Shown here in pieces: positions 44,301 to 51,949 of a stretch of 64,000 bases of DNA. Location: contig JBOEGT010000018.1 in assembly GCA_050633585.1 (NCBI GenBank), positions 1 to 64,000 on the forward strand, in the 5' to 3' direction. A program made the position numbers and the translations under genes. The notes beneath the pieces are model-generated. The model did not search any database. It had not been told where the DNA came from and saw only the letters and a list, made by a program, of their open reading frames with translations. This stretch comes from CALKZN01 sp050633585 (lineage in GTDB: Bacteria > Pseudomonadota > Gammaproteobacteria > Arenicellales > Arenicellaceae). Each line of letters begins with the position of its first letter. Position 1 is the stretch's first letter.

Positions 44301-45362
44301 AAACTGACTCGGTTCAGAGGATAAATCGGGAGCGGAAACCGTATTACTCGCAAATGCTGTTGTGTTAATAATCAATTGTGCATCAAGATCAACAATCATT
44401 TGGTTTATCAACGCTAATGATGCTTCATCTTTCAAAGACGCAATCGCGACAGGCAAAGCATTGACACCCGCCGCTTCAAAAACGTTCAATAATTCATCAA
44501 ACATTGCCGTGTTTGCACTTTGCAAATGGCTTCGATAGAAAATAACAATGACGGTGTTCGGCACGTTCTGTAACGCACTCTCTTTAAAACTTACTTGTGC
44601 TGTATCCGCTGAGCGCAGTTGCCTGTGTTGTTGCTTGTGTTGTTGCTTGTGTTGTTGCTTGTGTTGTTGCTTGTGTTGTTGCTTGTGTTGCTGTTCATGA
44701 TGCGATTGCTGTCGACGTTCCCACCGATCTTTCCAATAGCTAACACTGTCTTTCAATGTGTGAGAATGATGTTCTGAAAAATCTTGATCAGAAGCCAACT
44801 CTGGCTGATAAACAAGGCATCGTGGCAAGATATTAGGCTCTTTCCACGGGTAATGTTTTTGCAGATATTGTGTGGCTAAGAAATGAAACAACTGCTGATT
44901 ATTACGTGAACCCCCTGCACGTAAATATTGCCACACCCTAACAGCATCGGATTCTGGCACAGAAGAGGCAAAAATCAGCTGCGTGTCCATCGCATCGTCG
45001 CCAGGCACTAGGACTAAATATCGGCTTTGATTCTCAGTTCCCCCTTCTTGAGCCCATTGACACAGGCGCTCAAAACCATATTGCCAGTAGTTTGCTCCGC
45101 CCAACATAGACACCACAACCACGTTGGCATGACTCAAGACCTTGTCTTCATAAAGGTCATAGGCGGCTGGTTTAAGCAGTTGCATCCAGTTTGCCAGTCG
45201 CACACTGGGGAAGTCTTCAGGCAGGGACTCTGCACTCTCGGCCAATGCTGCTAAGGCACCATCCGCAGCGGACAATATAACGATATCGCCCGCTGATTGA
45301 TCAAGGTCAATGATGCCTTCCTCGTCGTTAAAACCTCCCGGTTTTGATGCCAATAAATGCAT
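41307..45362 (-). CDS. cobN: Cobaltochelatase large subunit CobN
   Basis: A 1,351-residue CobN, the large subunit of the ATP-dependent chelatase that inserts cobalt into hydrogenobyrinic acid a,c-diamide in the aerobic cobalamin pathway (with CobS and CobT, not in this window). Motifs of the CobN/BchH family include 'HVGKHGNLEWLPGKGSALSEQCWPDVILGPMPHFYPFIVNDPGEG', 'PTGRNFFSVD' and 'ERHLQDHGDYPKQIGLSVWGTATMRTGGDDIAQAF'. Length is near the family norm. A His/Gln-rich insert of five perfect QHKQ-type repeats lies around residues 225-244 in a poorly conserved linker. It is 73 bases downstream of cobW and co-directional. A decayed copy of its 3' end occurs at 10000-10145. Confidence 0.96.
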   Translation of the reverse strand: MHLLASKPGGFNDEEGIIDLDQSAGDIVILSAADGALAALAESAESLPEDFPSVRLANWMQLLKPAAYDLYEDKVLSHANVVVVSMLGGANYWQYGFERLCQWAQEGGTENQSRYLVLVPGDDAMDTQLIFASSVPESDAVRVWQYLRAGGSRNNQQLFHFLATQYLQKHYPWKEPNILPRCLVYQPELASDQDFSEHHSHTLKDSVSYWKDRWERRQQSHHEQQHKQQHKQQHKQQHKQQHKQQHRQLRSADTAQVSFKESALQNVPNTVIVIFYRSHLQSANTAMFDELLNVFEAAGVNALPVAIASLKDEASLALINQMIVDLDAQLIINTTAFASNTVSAPDLSSEPSQFISPFVRRIAVLQLVLSSSTEDDWLSYNQGLRSRDIAMQVVLPEMDGRIVTRAISFKSEAHYNERCQIPVVKYALHAERAAFVAELARRYCQLSRTKNSDKRIALILANYPTKDGRIGNGVGLDTPESTINVLTAMQSADFPVTDIPRNGTALIKTLLGSITNNPNTLHELPCWQSMSLEEYQHYFQRIPEACQQAVTERWGTPEQDPKCRNNRLMIAGMRLGETFVGIQPARGFNVDLQANYHDPDLVPPHSYLAFYFWLRHSYQVSAVVHVGKHGNLEWLPGKGSALSEQCWPDVILGPMPHFYPFIVNDPGEGAQAKRRAQATIIDHLMPPMTRAETYGDIAELENLVDEYYQALGMDERRERWLRDEILKQVSSTNVLQELGLGEQADQQDVLEQLDAYLCDIKEAQIRHGLHCLGALPATDKLADTLVALLRLPRGSDGASQGILHALVADFGLEQSGERFDPLRANTAVWEGKQLNDLAAFSVLSTQSLHTEIQKKTWRTQADVREHLELLALQWVQKFVVEEVHMDFDFQQQCPATFALFTYAKQVLLPALHKSVDQELQALISGMQGEFIDPGPSGAPTRGRLDTLPTGRNFFSVDNRSIPSPAAWAIGQRSAQAMLERHLQDHGDYPKQIGLSVWGTATMRTGGDDIAQAFALMGVKPVWAQGSQRVIDFEIVPTVLLNRPRVDVTLRVSGFFRDAFPNVMRLYDAAVQALMVFDEPGGLNVVQKNIQARADELRNQGVNADDAARQASYRVFGSKPGSYGAGLQGLIDERCWEERSDLAEAYVNWGGYAYGNDKKTEDGTDAKQAFENRLSQLEVVVQNQDNREHDLLDSDDYYQFQGGMSNAVSQFSGDEPVVYHNDHSNPSQPKIRTLKEELNRVIRSRVLNPKWINAMQEHGYKGAFEMAASVDYLFAYDATTNLIDDYQYKDVADAIVFDEANRQFMQEHNPSALEETAERLLEAVQRGLWAEPGDYEDKLQDLLLSIDEQQEM
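44619..44690. repeat. In-frame 12-bp tandem repeat inside cobN
   Basis: Five perfect copies of TTGCTTGTGTTG (44631-44690) are preceded by a sixth copy with one mismatch (44619-44630). The unit encodes QHKQ in CobN. Perfect identity suggests recent slippage, so copy number is likely to vary between strains without a frameshift. The insert falls in a non-catalytic linker. Confidence 0.92.
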
Positions 45363-45435
45363 CTAGACAGCCAAGTCGCAATGAGAAAACTGCAAAGCAA
45401 CCCTTCTCAGATCAAATTTCACAACGCCATTATCA

Positions 45436-46533
45436 CTAAGCAGCCGCTGGCAACTCAGCGGTTTGTAATGCCGTTTTCAAGATGTTTTCATCGAGGTTTT
45501 TGCCAATAAACACTAAACTGGTTTCTGGTTGCTCATCGGCGGCCCAAAAGCGATCAAAATGCACATCAAGTCGTTGACCTACCGCTTGTAAAACTTGTCT
45601 TAACGGTTTTCCGGGCAAGCTGGCAAAACCCTTGGCACGGTAAATGGTGTGAGCCGCTAACAACTCTTTAAGCACAGCTTGAAGTTTTTCACCATCAACA
45701 TCTCCTAAGGTAATGACATGTGAGTCGAAATGATCATGTGCATGGCTGTGTTCTTCGCCATGTTCATGGTGATGATCATGATGATTGTGGACATGATTAA
45801 TATGTTCTTCAGCCGCGGATTCTATGCCAATTAATGCATCCAGAGAGACCTTACCTGAATTCACATAAATCGTTTTCACCGCATCTGGCACTCGCTCACT
45901 CACAACAGATTCCACGGTGTCTCGACTGCTATCATCTAGCAAGTCATTTTTGCTGACTACCACCAAATCGGCTGCACTTAATTGATCTTCTAATAATTCT
46001 TTGAGGCTTGGGTCATGATCAAGGCTTTCATCGGCAAGCCGTTGTGCTTGCACCTGCTCTTCATTGTGCGCAAACCGCCCAGCAGCAACTGCCGCACCAT
46101 CAACAACCGTAATAACTGCATCAACGGTGCAATGCTGCTTGATTTCTGGCCAGTTAAAAGCCTGCACCAATGGTTTTGGTAACGCTAAACCAGATGTTTC
46201 AATCAAAATATGATCTATTTCATCGCGGCGTTTGACCAATTCTTGCATCACAGGCAAAAACTCTTCTTCTACTGTGCAGCAAATACAGCCATTGGCCAGT
46301 TCATAAATGCCTTTATCACTATCACCTGCTGCAATAGTGGCGGCTTCGTCTTCATCACACTCTAATGGACAACTTCTTAACAAGTCGGCATCAATATCCA
46401 TTTCGCCAAATTCATTCACGATAACTGCAATGCGTTTACCCGCCGCTTTTTGTAACACATTCGATAATAGGGTCGTTTTACCACTGCCTAGAAAGCCAGT
46501 GACTACAGTTGCAGGTATTTTTTTTAATTCCAT
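45436..46533 (-). CDS. cobW: CobW-family metal chaperone GTPase
   Basis: About 365 residues from ATG 46533, which has GAGGG about 10 bases upstream; the in-frame start at 46587 would add 18 unconserved residues. The N-terminal GTPase has Walker A 'GFLGSGKTT', 'VIVNEFGEMDIDADLL', the metal-binding-type 'ELANGCICCTVEEEF' (CxCC), and the G4-like 'VVSKNDLLDD'. A His/Asp/Glu-rich stretch ('HVHNHHDHHHEHGEEHSHAHDH') precedes the C-terminal CobW_C domain. COG0523 proteins deliver zinc, cobalt or nickel; with cobN immediately downstream, cobalt delivery for cobalamin synthesis is the best reading. Confidence 0.93.
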   Translation of the reverse strand: MELKKIPATVVTGFLGSGKTTLLSNVLQKAAGKRIAVIVNEFGEMDIDADLLRSCPLECDEDEAATIAAGDSDKGIYELANGCICCTVEEEFLPVMQELVKRRDEIDHILIETSGLALPKPLVQAFNWPEIKQHCTVDAVITVVDGAAVAAGRFAHNEEQVQAQRLADESLDHDPSLKELLEDQLSAADLVVVSKNDLLDDSSRDTVESVVSERVPDAVKTIYVNSGKVSLDALIGIESAAEEHINHVHNHHDHHHEHGEEHSHAHDHFDSHVITLGDVDGEKLQAVLKELLAAHTIYRAKGFASLPGKPLRQVLQAVGQRLDVHFDRFWAADEQPETSLVFIGKNLDENILKTALQTAELPAAA

Positions 46534-46647
46534 AATGAACGCCCTCAAGGCATGAATGATTGTTGTATCTATGTCTGTTCCGAGCAAAGCAAGAACGCGA
46601 AAAATTGTACCTCATACCAATAAAATAATCATTGCCGTCAGGTAAGA

Positions 46648-46815
46648 TAATGGGCCTGTCGGATAATGATTTTCGTTAGGAGAAAGTGGCGATTTTAGGC
46701 AAGTTTTTTTATGATTTGAGACGTAATGGTTGTTCCATTGCTCGAAAATTATCAAAAAAATAGGCAAAAGTGGCACTTTCGGACTAGAAAAACTCATCAT
46801 CCGACAGGTCCATAA
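46648..46815. repeat. 168-bp near-perfect hairpin element (MITE-like) between cobW and cbiX
   Basis: The outer arms are near-identical inverted repeats: CCTGTCGGAT (46655-46664) pairs with ATCCGACAGG (46799-46808), extended outward and inward with few mismatches. The complementarity continues through GAAAGTGGC-type arms to an inner stem AATGG (46725-46729)/CCATT (46735-46739) around a 5-base loop. All arms share one centre near 46732, so the element can fold into one long hairpin. No open frame or T-run fits a gene or simple terminator. It may be a MITE or a structured RNA. It lies in the divergent promoter region of cobW and cbiX. The remaining bases, 46534-46647 and 46816-46990, show no B12 riboswitch that I can recognise. 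Confidence 0.72.
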
Positions 46816-46990
46816 CACGTCTATCAAAGGCGTGTTTTATAATAAAAATGCATAGGATAATGATACCGTTTTCTGATAATGTTCAACGCTTGAAAACGTG
46901 ACTAAACACACGCACTAAAGCGCTCAGCATATGGCTCAGCCCATTAAAAAGCCGCTTAAAGATAGCAAGCAAAGAGATTAAGGTAAGAAG

Positions 46991-48136
46991 ATGAAAACCA
47001 GCACAATAGAAACAATCAGTAATTTAGCCGACGATGTCGGCGTCTTAATCTGTGGTCATGGAAGCCGATCAAAAGTGGCTGAAAAAGAATTTGGTTTGCT
47101 CGCGGAAGGCTTAAGTAAACGCTTCCCTCAACTAAAAGTAGCACATGGTTTTCTTGAATATTCCGCGCCCAATATGCATATGGCATTGGACTCACTGGTC
47201 GAACAAGGTGTGAAAAAAATTTATGCTGTCCCTGGCATGTTGTTTGCTGCCACACATGCGCAAAATGATATTCCATCAGTCTTAACGACCTACCAAGAAA
47301 AACACCCTGGATTAGCCATTGAGTATGGCCAAGAACTTGGCCTACATGATGAAATGATTCTCGCTTTACAAACACGTATTTTAGAGGCAATGGGGGTCGA
47401 TCATGTTCATGATGGTGACTTATATGACACGATGCTAGTTGTCGTTGGTCGTGGGACATCAGTGACCAACGCCAATGCTGAAGCCGCTAAACTGACACGT
47501 ATTGTGTGCGAAAACATGGGGTTTGGCTGGTCTGAAACCGTTTATTCAGGTGTAACATTTCCATCGGTTGGTCGCGGTCTTGAAATGGCGGTGAAACTGG
47601 GCTTTAAAAAAGTTGTCGTTGCCCCTTATTTCTTGTTTGGCGGTAAATTAATCGGCCGTATTCACGCTTATGTGGACAAAGTTGCCGAAGAAAATCCAGA
47701 CGTGCAGTTCATGAAGGCCACCTATTTGCGCGATCAAGAACATGTTATCAACACATTCATTGAGCGCATCCAAGAAACCATTGACGGTCCAAAGCAAAAC
47801 CTTGGCCTCATGCAGAGTTTTAAAGAACGCTTGGCCCGTGGTGAAGTCGATGTACATCATCATCATGCTGAATTTCAACCTGAAGACAAAAATAGTTCAC
47901 ACAGCCATGATCATCAACACAAGCATGGTCACAGCCACTCTCATGGAGGACATTCACATTCTCATGGCCACTCGCACCCACGCTATAAGCACATCGGCCA
48001 TCCACATGGACCCCGCACGATGATCAATGAAAATGTTTGCTGTTGCTTTATGGGGCAATTCCCTCAAGAAATCATTGATGAAGAACAGGCATTACGCCCT
48101 GTAGTTGAAAGAGAACCAAGCTGCAAAACCAGTTAA
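46991..48136 (+). CDS. cbiX: Long-form sirohydrochlorin cobaltochelatase CbiX with His-rich tail
   Basis: A 381-residue CbiX of the long, two-domain type. The N-terminal half starts 'VGVLICGHGSRSKVAEKEFGLLAEGL', the conserved chelatase segment with its metal-binding His; the second half ('DTMLVVVGRGTSVTNANAEAAKL', 'VVVAPYFLFGGKLIGRI') is the repeated domain. Near residues 290-345 lies a long His-rich run ('HSHDHQHKHGHSHSHGGHSHS'), followed by 'NENVCCCFMGQF'; the Cys cluster may hold an Fe-S centre, as in Bacillus megaterium CbiX. It inserts cobalt into sirohydrochlorin, the early-insertion (anaerobic-type) step. An AGGTAAGA stretch before the ATG may act as ribosome-binding site. Confidence 0.92.
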   Translation: MKTSTIETISNLADDVGVLICGHGSRSKVAEKEFGLLAEGLSKRFPQLKVAHGFLEYSAPNMHMALDSLVEQGVKKIYAVPGMLFAATHAQNDIPSVLTTYQEKHPGLAIEYGQELGLHDEMILALQTRILEAMGVDHVHDGDLYDTMLVVVGRGTSVTNANAEAAKLTRIVCENMGFGWSETVYSGVTFPSVGRGLEMAVKLGFKKVVVAPYFLFGGKLIGRIHAYVDKVAEENPDVQFMKATYLRDQEHVINTFIERIQETIDGPKQNLGLMQSFKERLARGEVDVHHHHAEFQPEDKNSSHSHDHQHKHGHSHSHGGHSHSHGHSHPRYKHIGHPHGPRTMINENVCCCFMGQFPQEIIDEEQALRPVVEREPSCKTS

Positions 48137-48746
48137 AGAGAATGTCACTTCAACGTAAAAGTATTCACTAGGATAGGACTAGCCACATCGTTGTTTATGT
48201 GTTTTGGCAATGTTGATCGAGCTTGCCACCCTCTTTCACCATCAACATAAAGATGGCCCTTATGAAGACAGTCTGGCTGACATTAAAACGTTTGAGGCGA
48301 AATGCATACGCCGATACGACAGTAAGCTAATCTCTTGTATATCAACTCACTTTTAATCACAACGGTGAAAGCACATCAACAGACACCCCATTTATAAGAA
48401 TGTATCCTCTGGAAATATGCGCTCTAGATAAGCTTATTGTGCTTGGATGGGGTTGGGCAGATATCTTCAAAAAAGTTATCTGCATATTGCCTCCTGCAAA
48501 TAGGGTAACTTTTAGCACTTTATACGCTATTAAATTAAGCAACGCTGTTTTACTATTCGCTATGAAAGCTTAGAAAAGGACTCACTAAAGGATTAGTTTC
48601 GTAGCAAATTTTTTATTGAGCACCTTTCAAGTTCTTCTTACATAAGAACTCTTTCCAACACATTCACAACATACATATCTCGCTAGCTAATAATTAGATA
48701 GCTTACTCCCTAATAGGCCAACGCCTTATAAAACCCAGAGAACTTC
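48137..48746. other. 610-base gap with a short open frame and hairpins
   Basis: No convincing gene. A plus-strand frame at 48210-48356 (48 codons, 'MLIELATLFHHQHKDGPYEDSLADIK...') reads like protein, but there is no ribosome-binding site, and it may be the remnant of a lost gene (open from 48183). A hairpin GCAGATA (48459-48465)/TATCTGC (48479-48485) occurs further on. The stretch 48550-48700 is AT-rich with no recognisable elements; the lipoprotein gene's promoter probably lies there. Confidence 0.4.
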
Positions 48747-49115
48747 ATGAAACATACTATCTCTCTTCTATTATCACTCTCTCTCATTGCTTGCAGCGGA
48801 AAAACGGGCAAAGAAGAGAAAGAAATAGCAACTCAAGAATTCATTAATTGTAATTTTCAAAGTGCAAAACAAAACGCTCAACTTGCTATCGATTATGCAG
48901 ATGGCAACGTAGAAATTGCCGTTCCTGCGTTACTTATTATCGGCAAAAGTTCTGAGTTTTTAGGCGAAAAAAGCGATGCTTTCGAAAAAATTGTCGAATT
49001 AGCTCCAGGCGTACAAACTGCTTCAGATGCAAAAAAGATAGCGAATAACTTTGTTAAACAGCTATCAATAAAAGCACCCGAGAAAGTCAAAGCGTGCCCT
49101 CAACTACAAAGCTAA
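48747..49115 (+). CDS. Small lipoprotein with helical repeats, function unknown
   Basis: A 122-residue lipoprotein: signal 'MKHTISLLLSLSLIACSG' with lipobox LIAC and lipidated Cys at residue 16. The mature part is helical ('EIATQEFINCNFQSAKQNAQLAIDY', 'IAVPALLIIGKSSEFLGEKSDAFEKIVEL'), resembling a small TPR-like or Sel1-like arrangement, with three later Cys. No family is recognised. It is monocistronic and followed by a good hairpin (49131-49153). Confidence 0.6.
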   Translation: MKHTISLLLSLSLIACSGKTGKEEKEIATQEFINCNFQSAKQNAQLAIDYADGNVEIAVPALLIIGKSSEFLGEKSDAFEKIVELAPGVQTASDAKKIANNFVKQLSIKAPEKVKACPQLQS

Positions 49116-49130
49116 TCATTCCTTCCTCAC

Positions 49131-49153
49131 AGCGCCTACCTATTGTGGGCGCT
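49131..49153 (+). terminator. Hairpin after the lipoprotein gene
   Basis: AGCGCCTAC (49131-49139) pairs with GTGGGCGCT (49145-49153) through a 5-base loop, a 9-bp stem with one G-U pair. An AT-rich stretch follows but without a clear T-run. Confidence 0.5.
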
Positions 49154-49224
49154 CTATAAATATTACTGATGAAGAACAAGTGCTACAACTTGTGATTGAC
49201 TAAAAGCCGCACAATCGCTGCTCT

Positions 49225-49650
49225 CTAGAAAGTCATGACTATATTTTGCCCATTAGATGTTTGACAGTGACCGATGCCGCCGCCATCAATGCCACTATCC
49301 GGTCTGGAAAGTTGAAATTGGCATTCCATCGTATTACCTCTGTTACTGATCAGTTGCGCCTGCGTTTCTGATGAAAGTCTGTTTGAGTCTTTTATTATCC
49401 ACCCATAATCGCTGAGCGATTTCCCAAGTGCTAACTCGTTGCCATAGATAGACGTCGAGAGCTGTACAAACTTACCAATATAGAGCTCATCATCAGGCAT
49501 CTTAACCTCTAATTTACCGTCGCTGTCCAAAAAACCTTGTTCGTAGTCTATTTGTACTGAACGGCCTTGGCTCACCCCTTGGATGACTCCAGAGCTTGAA
49601 CAAGCGGTGGTTAGTATTAACATTAACGCGATAACTATTGTATGTTTCAT
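49225..49650 (-). CDS. Lipoprotein, function unknown
   Basis: A 141-residue protein starting 'MKHTIVIALMLILTTACSSSG', with lipobox TTAC and lipidated Cys at 17. The mature region is beta-rich ('GRSVQIDYEQGFLDSDGKLEVKMPDDELYIGKFVQLST', 'NTMECQFQLSRPDSGIDGGGIGHCQTSNGQNIVMTF') with two Cys that could form a disulfide. A C-terminal 'GIGHCQTSNGQ' resembles small secreted outer-membrane lipoproteins of unknown role. It stands alone and no partner is evident. Confidence 0.6.
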   Translation of the reverse strand: MKHTIVIALMLILTTACSSSGVIQGVSQGRSVQIDYEQGFLDSDGKLEVKMPDDELYIGKFVQLSTSIYGNELALGKSLSDYGWIIKDSNRLSSETQAQLISNRGNTMECQFQLSRPDSGIDGGGIGHCQTSNGQNIVMTF

Positions 49651-49852
49651 GATTAGAGCCTCTTCATAACATGTGTTTTAGCAGCCAAACTACGTTGTTA
49701 ATGGCCACATCAGTTGAAATATATTTTCTAATCTAACCATTTAGACCTAAACAATCAGAGACAGTACTGGACGTTTTTGTGACGGTTGAGTTCACTCAAG
49801 CTGGCTTGACGACTCGCCACAATCCATGTGTAAGCGTCGGTGTGACAAAAAT

Positions 49853-50380
49853 TTATGCGTTTTCTCGTTGCTTAATCCGACTGAGAGCAACTGGAGTGAT
49901 GCCGAGATAACGCGCGATGTCATTCTGAGTCACTTGATCAATTAAATTGGGAGTACGTTGCTTAAATAAGGCATATCTCTCTTGTGCTGATAAACATAGA
50001 AACTCAAATTCTCGACGCTCTTTTTTCATGGCAAGTCCGATGAGGACTTTGGTAATTGTATTTGAAAATTCAGCATTATTCGCCGCTATTGATTGAAGGT
50101 CTGCGAAGGGAATTTGCAGTAATGATGAGTCCTCCAAACACATAAGACTAAAGGTTGAAGGCTCTGCTGAACTGCACGCAACTAAGCTGCCAATCAATTC
50201 ACCTTCTTGAATAAATGACTTCACAAACTCCTTGCCCTCAGACGTCAAATAGTAAGCTTTCAGCAGTCCTGACTTAGTTAAATAGATTGATTTCTCCATA
50301 TCACCTTGCTTGAACAGCAAGTCACCCTTTCTACATTCTATTGGCGTCCCAATAGCCTCAAATACTGAATAGCTGTTCAT
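49853..50380 (-). CDS. Crp/Fnr-family transcriptional regulator
   Basis: A 175-residue regulator. An N-terminal cyclic-nucleotide-binding fold ('ECRKGDLLFKQGDMEKSIYLTKSGLLKAYYLTSEGKEFVKSFIQEGELIGSL') is followed by the dimer helix and a short helix-turn-helix 'VTQNDIARYLGITPVALSRIKQR' that ends the protein, as in the group lacking the CRP wing extension. No Cys cluster for Fe-S binding is seen, so it is not an FNR-type oxygen sensor. It is divergent from the SDR gene, with a perfect 14-bp palindrome between them (50405-50418). Confidence 0.85.
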   Translation of the reverse strand: MNSYSVFEAIGTPIECRKGDLLFKQGDMEKSIYLTKSGLLKAYYLTSEGKEFVKSFIQEGELIGSLVACSSAEPSTFSLMCLEDSSLLQIPFADLQSIAANNAEFSNTITKVLIGLAMKKERREFEFLCLSAQERYALFKQRTPNLIDQVTQNDIARYLGITPVALSRIKQRENA

Positions 50381-50404
50381 TTTTCCTCAAAATTTTGACG
50401 TGTT

Positions 50405-50418
50405 TTAACCTAGGTTAA
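50405..50418. promoter_or_regulatory. 14-bp palindrome between regulator and SDR operon
   Basis: TTAACCTAGGTTAA is a perfect palindrome placed 24 bases before the regulator's ATG and 54 before the SDR gene's ATG. It is a candidate operator for the Crp/Fnr-type regulator; placement is the only evidence. Confidence 0.5.
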
Positions 50419-50472
50419 TTAGCTTTTATTGTTTTGATTGTATTGTCAACAAAATAAAACACTGGAGTCATT

Positions 50473-51204
50473 ATGCATTTTCACAACAAACACATTGTCA
50501 TTACTGGAGGCACTTCTGGTATCGGGCTAGCATTAGTCCAAAAGCTAGCTAAACATAATTATGTCATTGTTATTTCAAGAAAAGGGACGCTGCCTGAAGA
50601 ATTATTCACTGGGCGATACCCAGTTGCGCTCTACCACGCTAATTTGGCACAAAAATCGGATATTGAATCAGTCGTCGATCAAATTCAAAAAAATCACGGT
50701 TCAATCGATGCGCTGTTTAATAATGCCGCTATCCAGTGTACCGCCGAGTTTCTGTCAGATGCGTTCAACTACGACGCCATTCAAACTGAAATAGATATTA
50801 ATTTCACGGCCATTTGTCACCTAACGTATCTTTGTTTACCGATGCTATTAGCCGCTGAAAAAGGTCAAATCATTAATATCAATTCCGGACTAGCAATCAC
50901 TCCGAAGCGAGCATCAGCAATTTACTGTGCGACTAAAAGCGCCTTAGATTCTTTTTCTCAATCGCTACACTACCAACTAGAAAATACCACTATCGACGTT
51001 CAACAAGTATTCCTGCCATTGGTTCAAACCCCGATGACCGCAGGCCGAGGGACAGGCAAATTGTTAGTCAATGACGTGGCCAGCCGTATTATCCGTGGAG
51101 CTGCACGAAATAAACGTGTTCACGACATTGGAAAAGTGCGCCTGCTGAGGCTAATTAATTACATTGCGCCGCCACTGGCACGACGCATCATGAAAGCGGG
51201 GTAG
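50473..51204 (+). CDS. Short-chain dehydrogenase/reductase
   Basis: A 243-residue SDR. Cofactor motif 'VITGGTSGIGLALVQKL' is at about residues 9-25, 'LFNNAAI' near 84, and the catalytic Tyr-x3-Lys is 'YCATKSALD'. 'IININSGLAITPKRASA' supplies the catalytic Ser region. This is a DltE-like classical SDR; its substrate is unknown. A GGAG ribosome-binding site precedes the ATG. It heads a probable operon with the DedA-like gene 5 bases downstream and opposes the Crp/Fnr regulator. Confidence 0.9.
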   Translation: MHFHNKHIVITGGTSGIGLALVQKLAKHNYVIVISRKGTLPEELFTGRYPVALYHANLAQKSDIESVVDQIQKNHGSIDALFNNAAIQCTAEFLSDAFNYDAIQTEIDINFTAICHLTYLCLPMLLAAEKGQIININSGLAITPKRASAIYCATKSALDSFSQSLHYQLENTTIDVQQVFLPLVQTPMTAGRGTGKLLVNDVASRIIRGAARNKRVHDIGKVRLLRLINYIAPPLARRIMKAG

Positions 51205-51209
51205 CAACC

Positions 51210-51872
51210 ATGAAAGGCATGCTAAAACTTATGGCTATTCTGGCTCTTTGCTTCGCAAGTACATTCTTAGTGTTGAATGCAACAGGACTATTAACAATTG
51301 ACCGAATCACCCATTGGCTAGAACTTGCTCAACAGAGCTCACCTATCCTATTAGGCAGCATCGTTGCCTTCTTGTTATTCGCCGATTTATTTGTCGCAAT
51401 GCCGACATTAACTATCATGATACTTAGCGGTTTTTTCCTCGGCCCCGCAATAGGTGCCGTATTCTCTATTCTAGGCTTATCACTAGCTGGCATCTTTGGT
51501 TATGGCCTTAGCCATCGTTATGGAAATCGATTAGCAAAAACACTCATCCGAGACGAAGACGAACTCAAAAGCGCTGTGCAATCGTTTCGCCAGTTTGGTA
51601 CTGGCACTATTTTACTCTCAAGGGCCGCGCCTATTTTACCGGAAGTCAGTGCTTGTATGGCCGGCCTGACTCACATGTCAAAGATACGGTTTGCCATGGC
51701 ATGGGGAGCCAGCACTATCCCTTATGCGGTAATAGCTAGTTATGCAGGATCGATTAGCACACTATCTGACCCTAAGCCCGCAATCACAGCAGCTATTGGA
51801 TTAACCGCTTTCTTTTGGTTAGGCTGGGTCGCTTATCGCTCCCTTGTAATCAAGAAAAACACCCTTAAGTAA
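51210..51872 (+). CDS. DedA/TVP38 (VTT-domain) membrane protein
   Basis: A 220-residue integral membrane protein with about five hydrophobic segments. The SNARE-associated/VTT domain runs about 60-180, with 'ILSGFFLGPAIGAVFSILGLSLAGIFGYGLSHRYG' and 'GTGTILLSRAAPILPEVSACMAGLTHMSKIRFAMAWGASTIPYAVIASYAG'; the 'FxR..P..P' type motif is represented by 'SRAAPILPE'. The family acts in lipid scrambling or membrane homeostasis. It lies 5 bases after the SDR gene. Confidence 0.85.
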   Translation: MKGMLKLMAILALCFASTFLVLNATGLLTIDRITHWLELAQQSSPILLGSIVAFLLFADLFVAMPTLTIMILSGFFLGPAIGAVFSILGLSLAGIFGYGLSHRYGNRLAKTLIRDEDELKSAVQSFRQFGTGTILLSRAAPILPEVSACMAGLTHMSKIRFAMAWGASTIPYAVIASYAGSISTLSDPKPAITAAIGLTAFFWLGWVAYRSLVIKKNTLK

Positions 51873-51884
51873 AACCTCTCAGGA

Positions 51885-51934
51885 GGGGAGAAAATAATGA
51901 ATGAAGATCACGGCTATCTTCACATTTTCTCCCC
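51885..51934 (+). terminator. Double-stem hairpin after the DedA gene
   Basis: GGGGAGAAAAT (51885-51895) pairs perfectly with ATTTTCTCCCC (51924-51934), and within the loop TGAAGAT (51902-51908) pairs with ATCTTCA (51916-51922). No T-run follows, so it may be a weak terminator, an mRNA-stabilising hairpin, or a regulatory element before the next gene. Confidence 0.5.
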
Positions 51935-51949
51935 TTACTTTAGATAAAT

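Noticed and set aside
46534..46587. Longer cobW start
   Set aside because: The 18 extra residues do not match the family N-terminus, whereas MELKKIPATVVTGFLGSGKTT from 46533 does.
46534..46990. Cobalamin riboswitch upstream of cobW or cbiX
   Set aside because: I found no B12-box-like sequence or the conserved riboswitch core; the long palindrome in this region has a different, fully symmetric layout.
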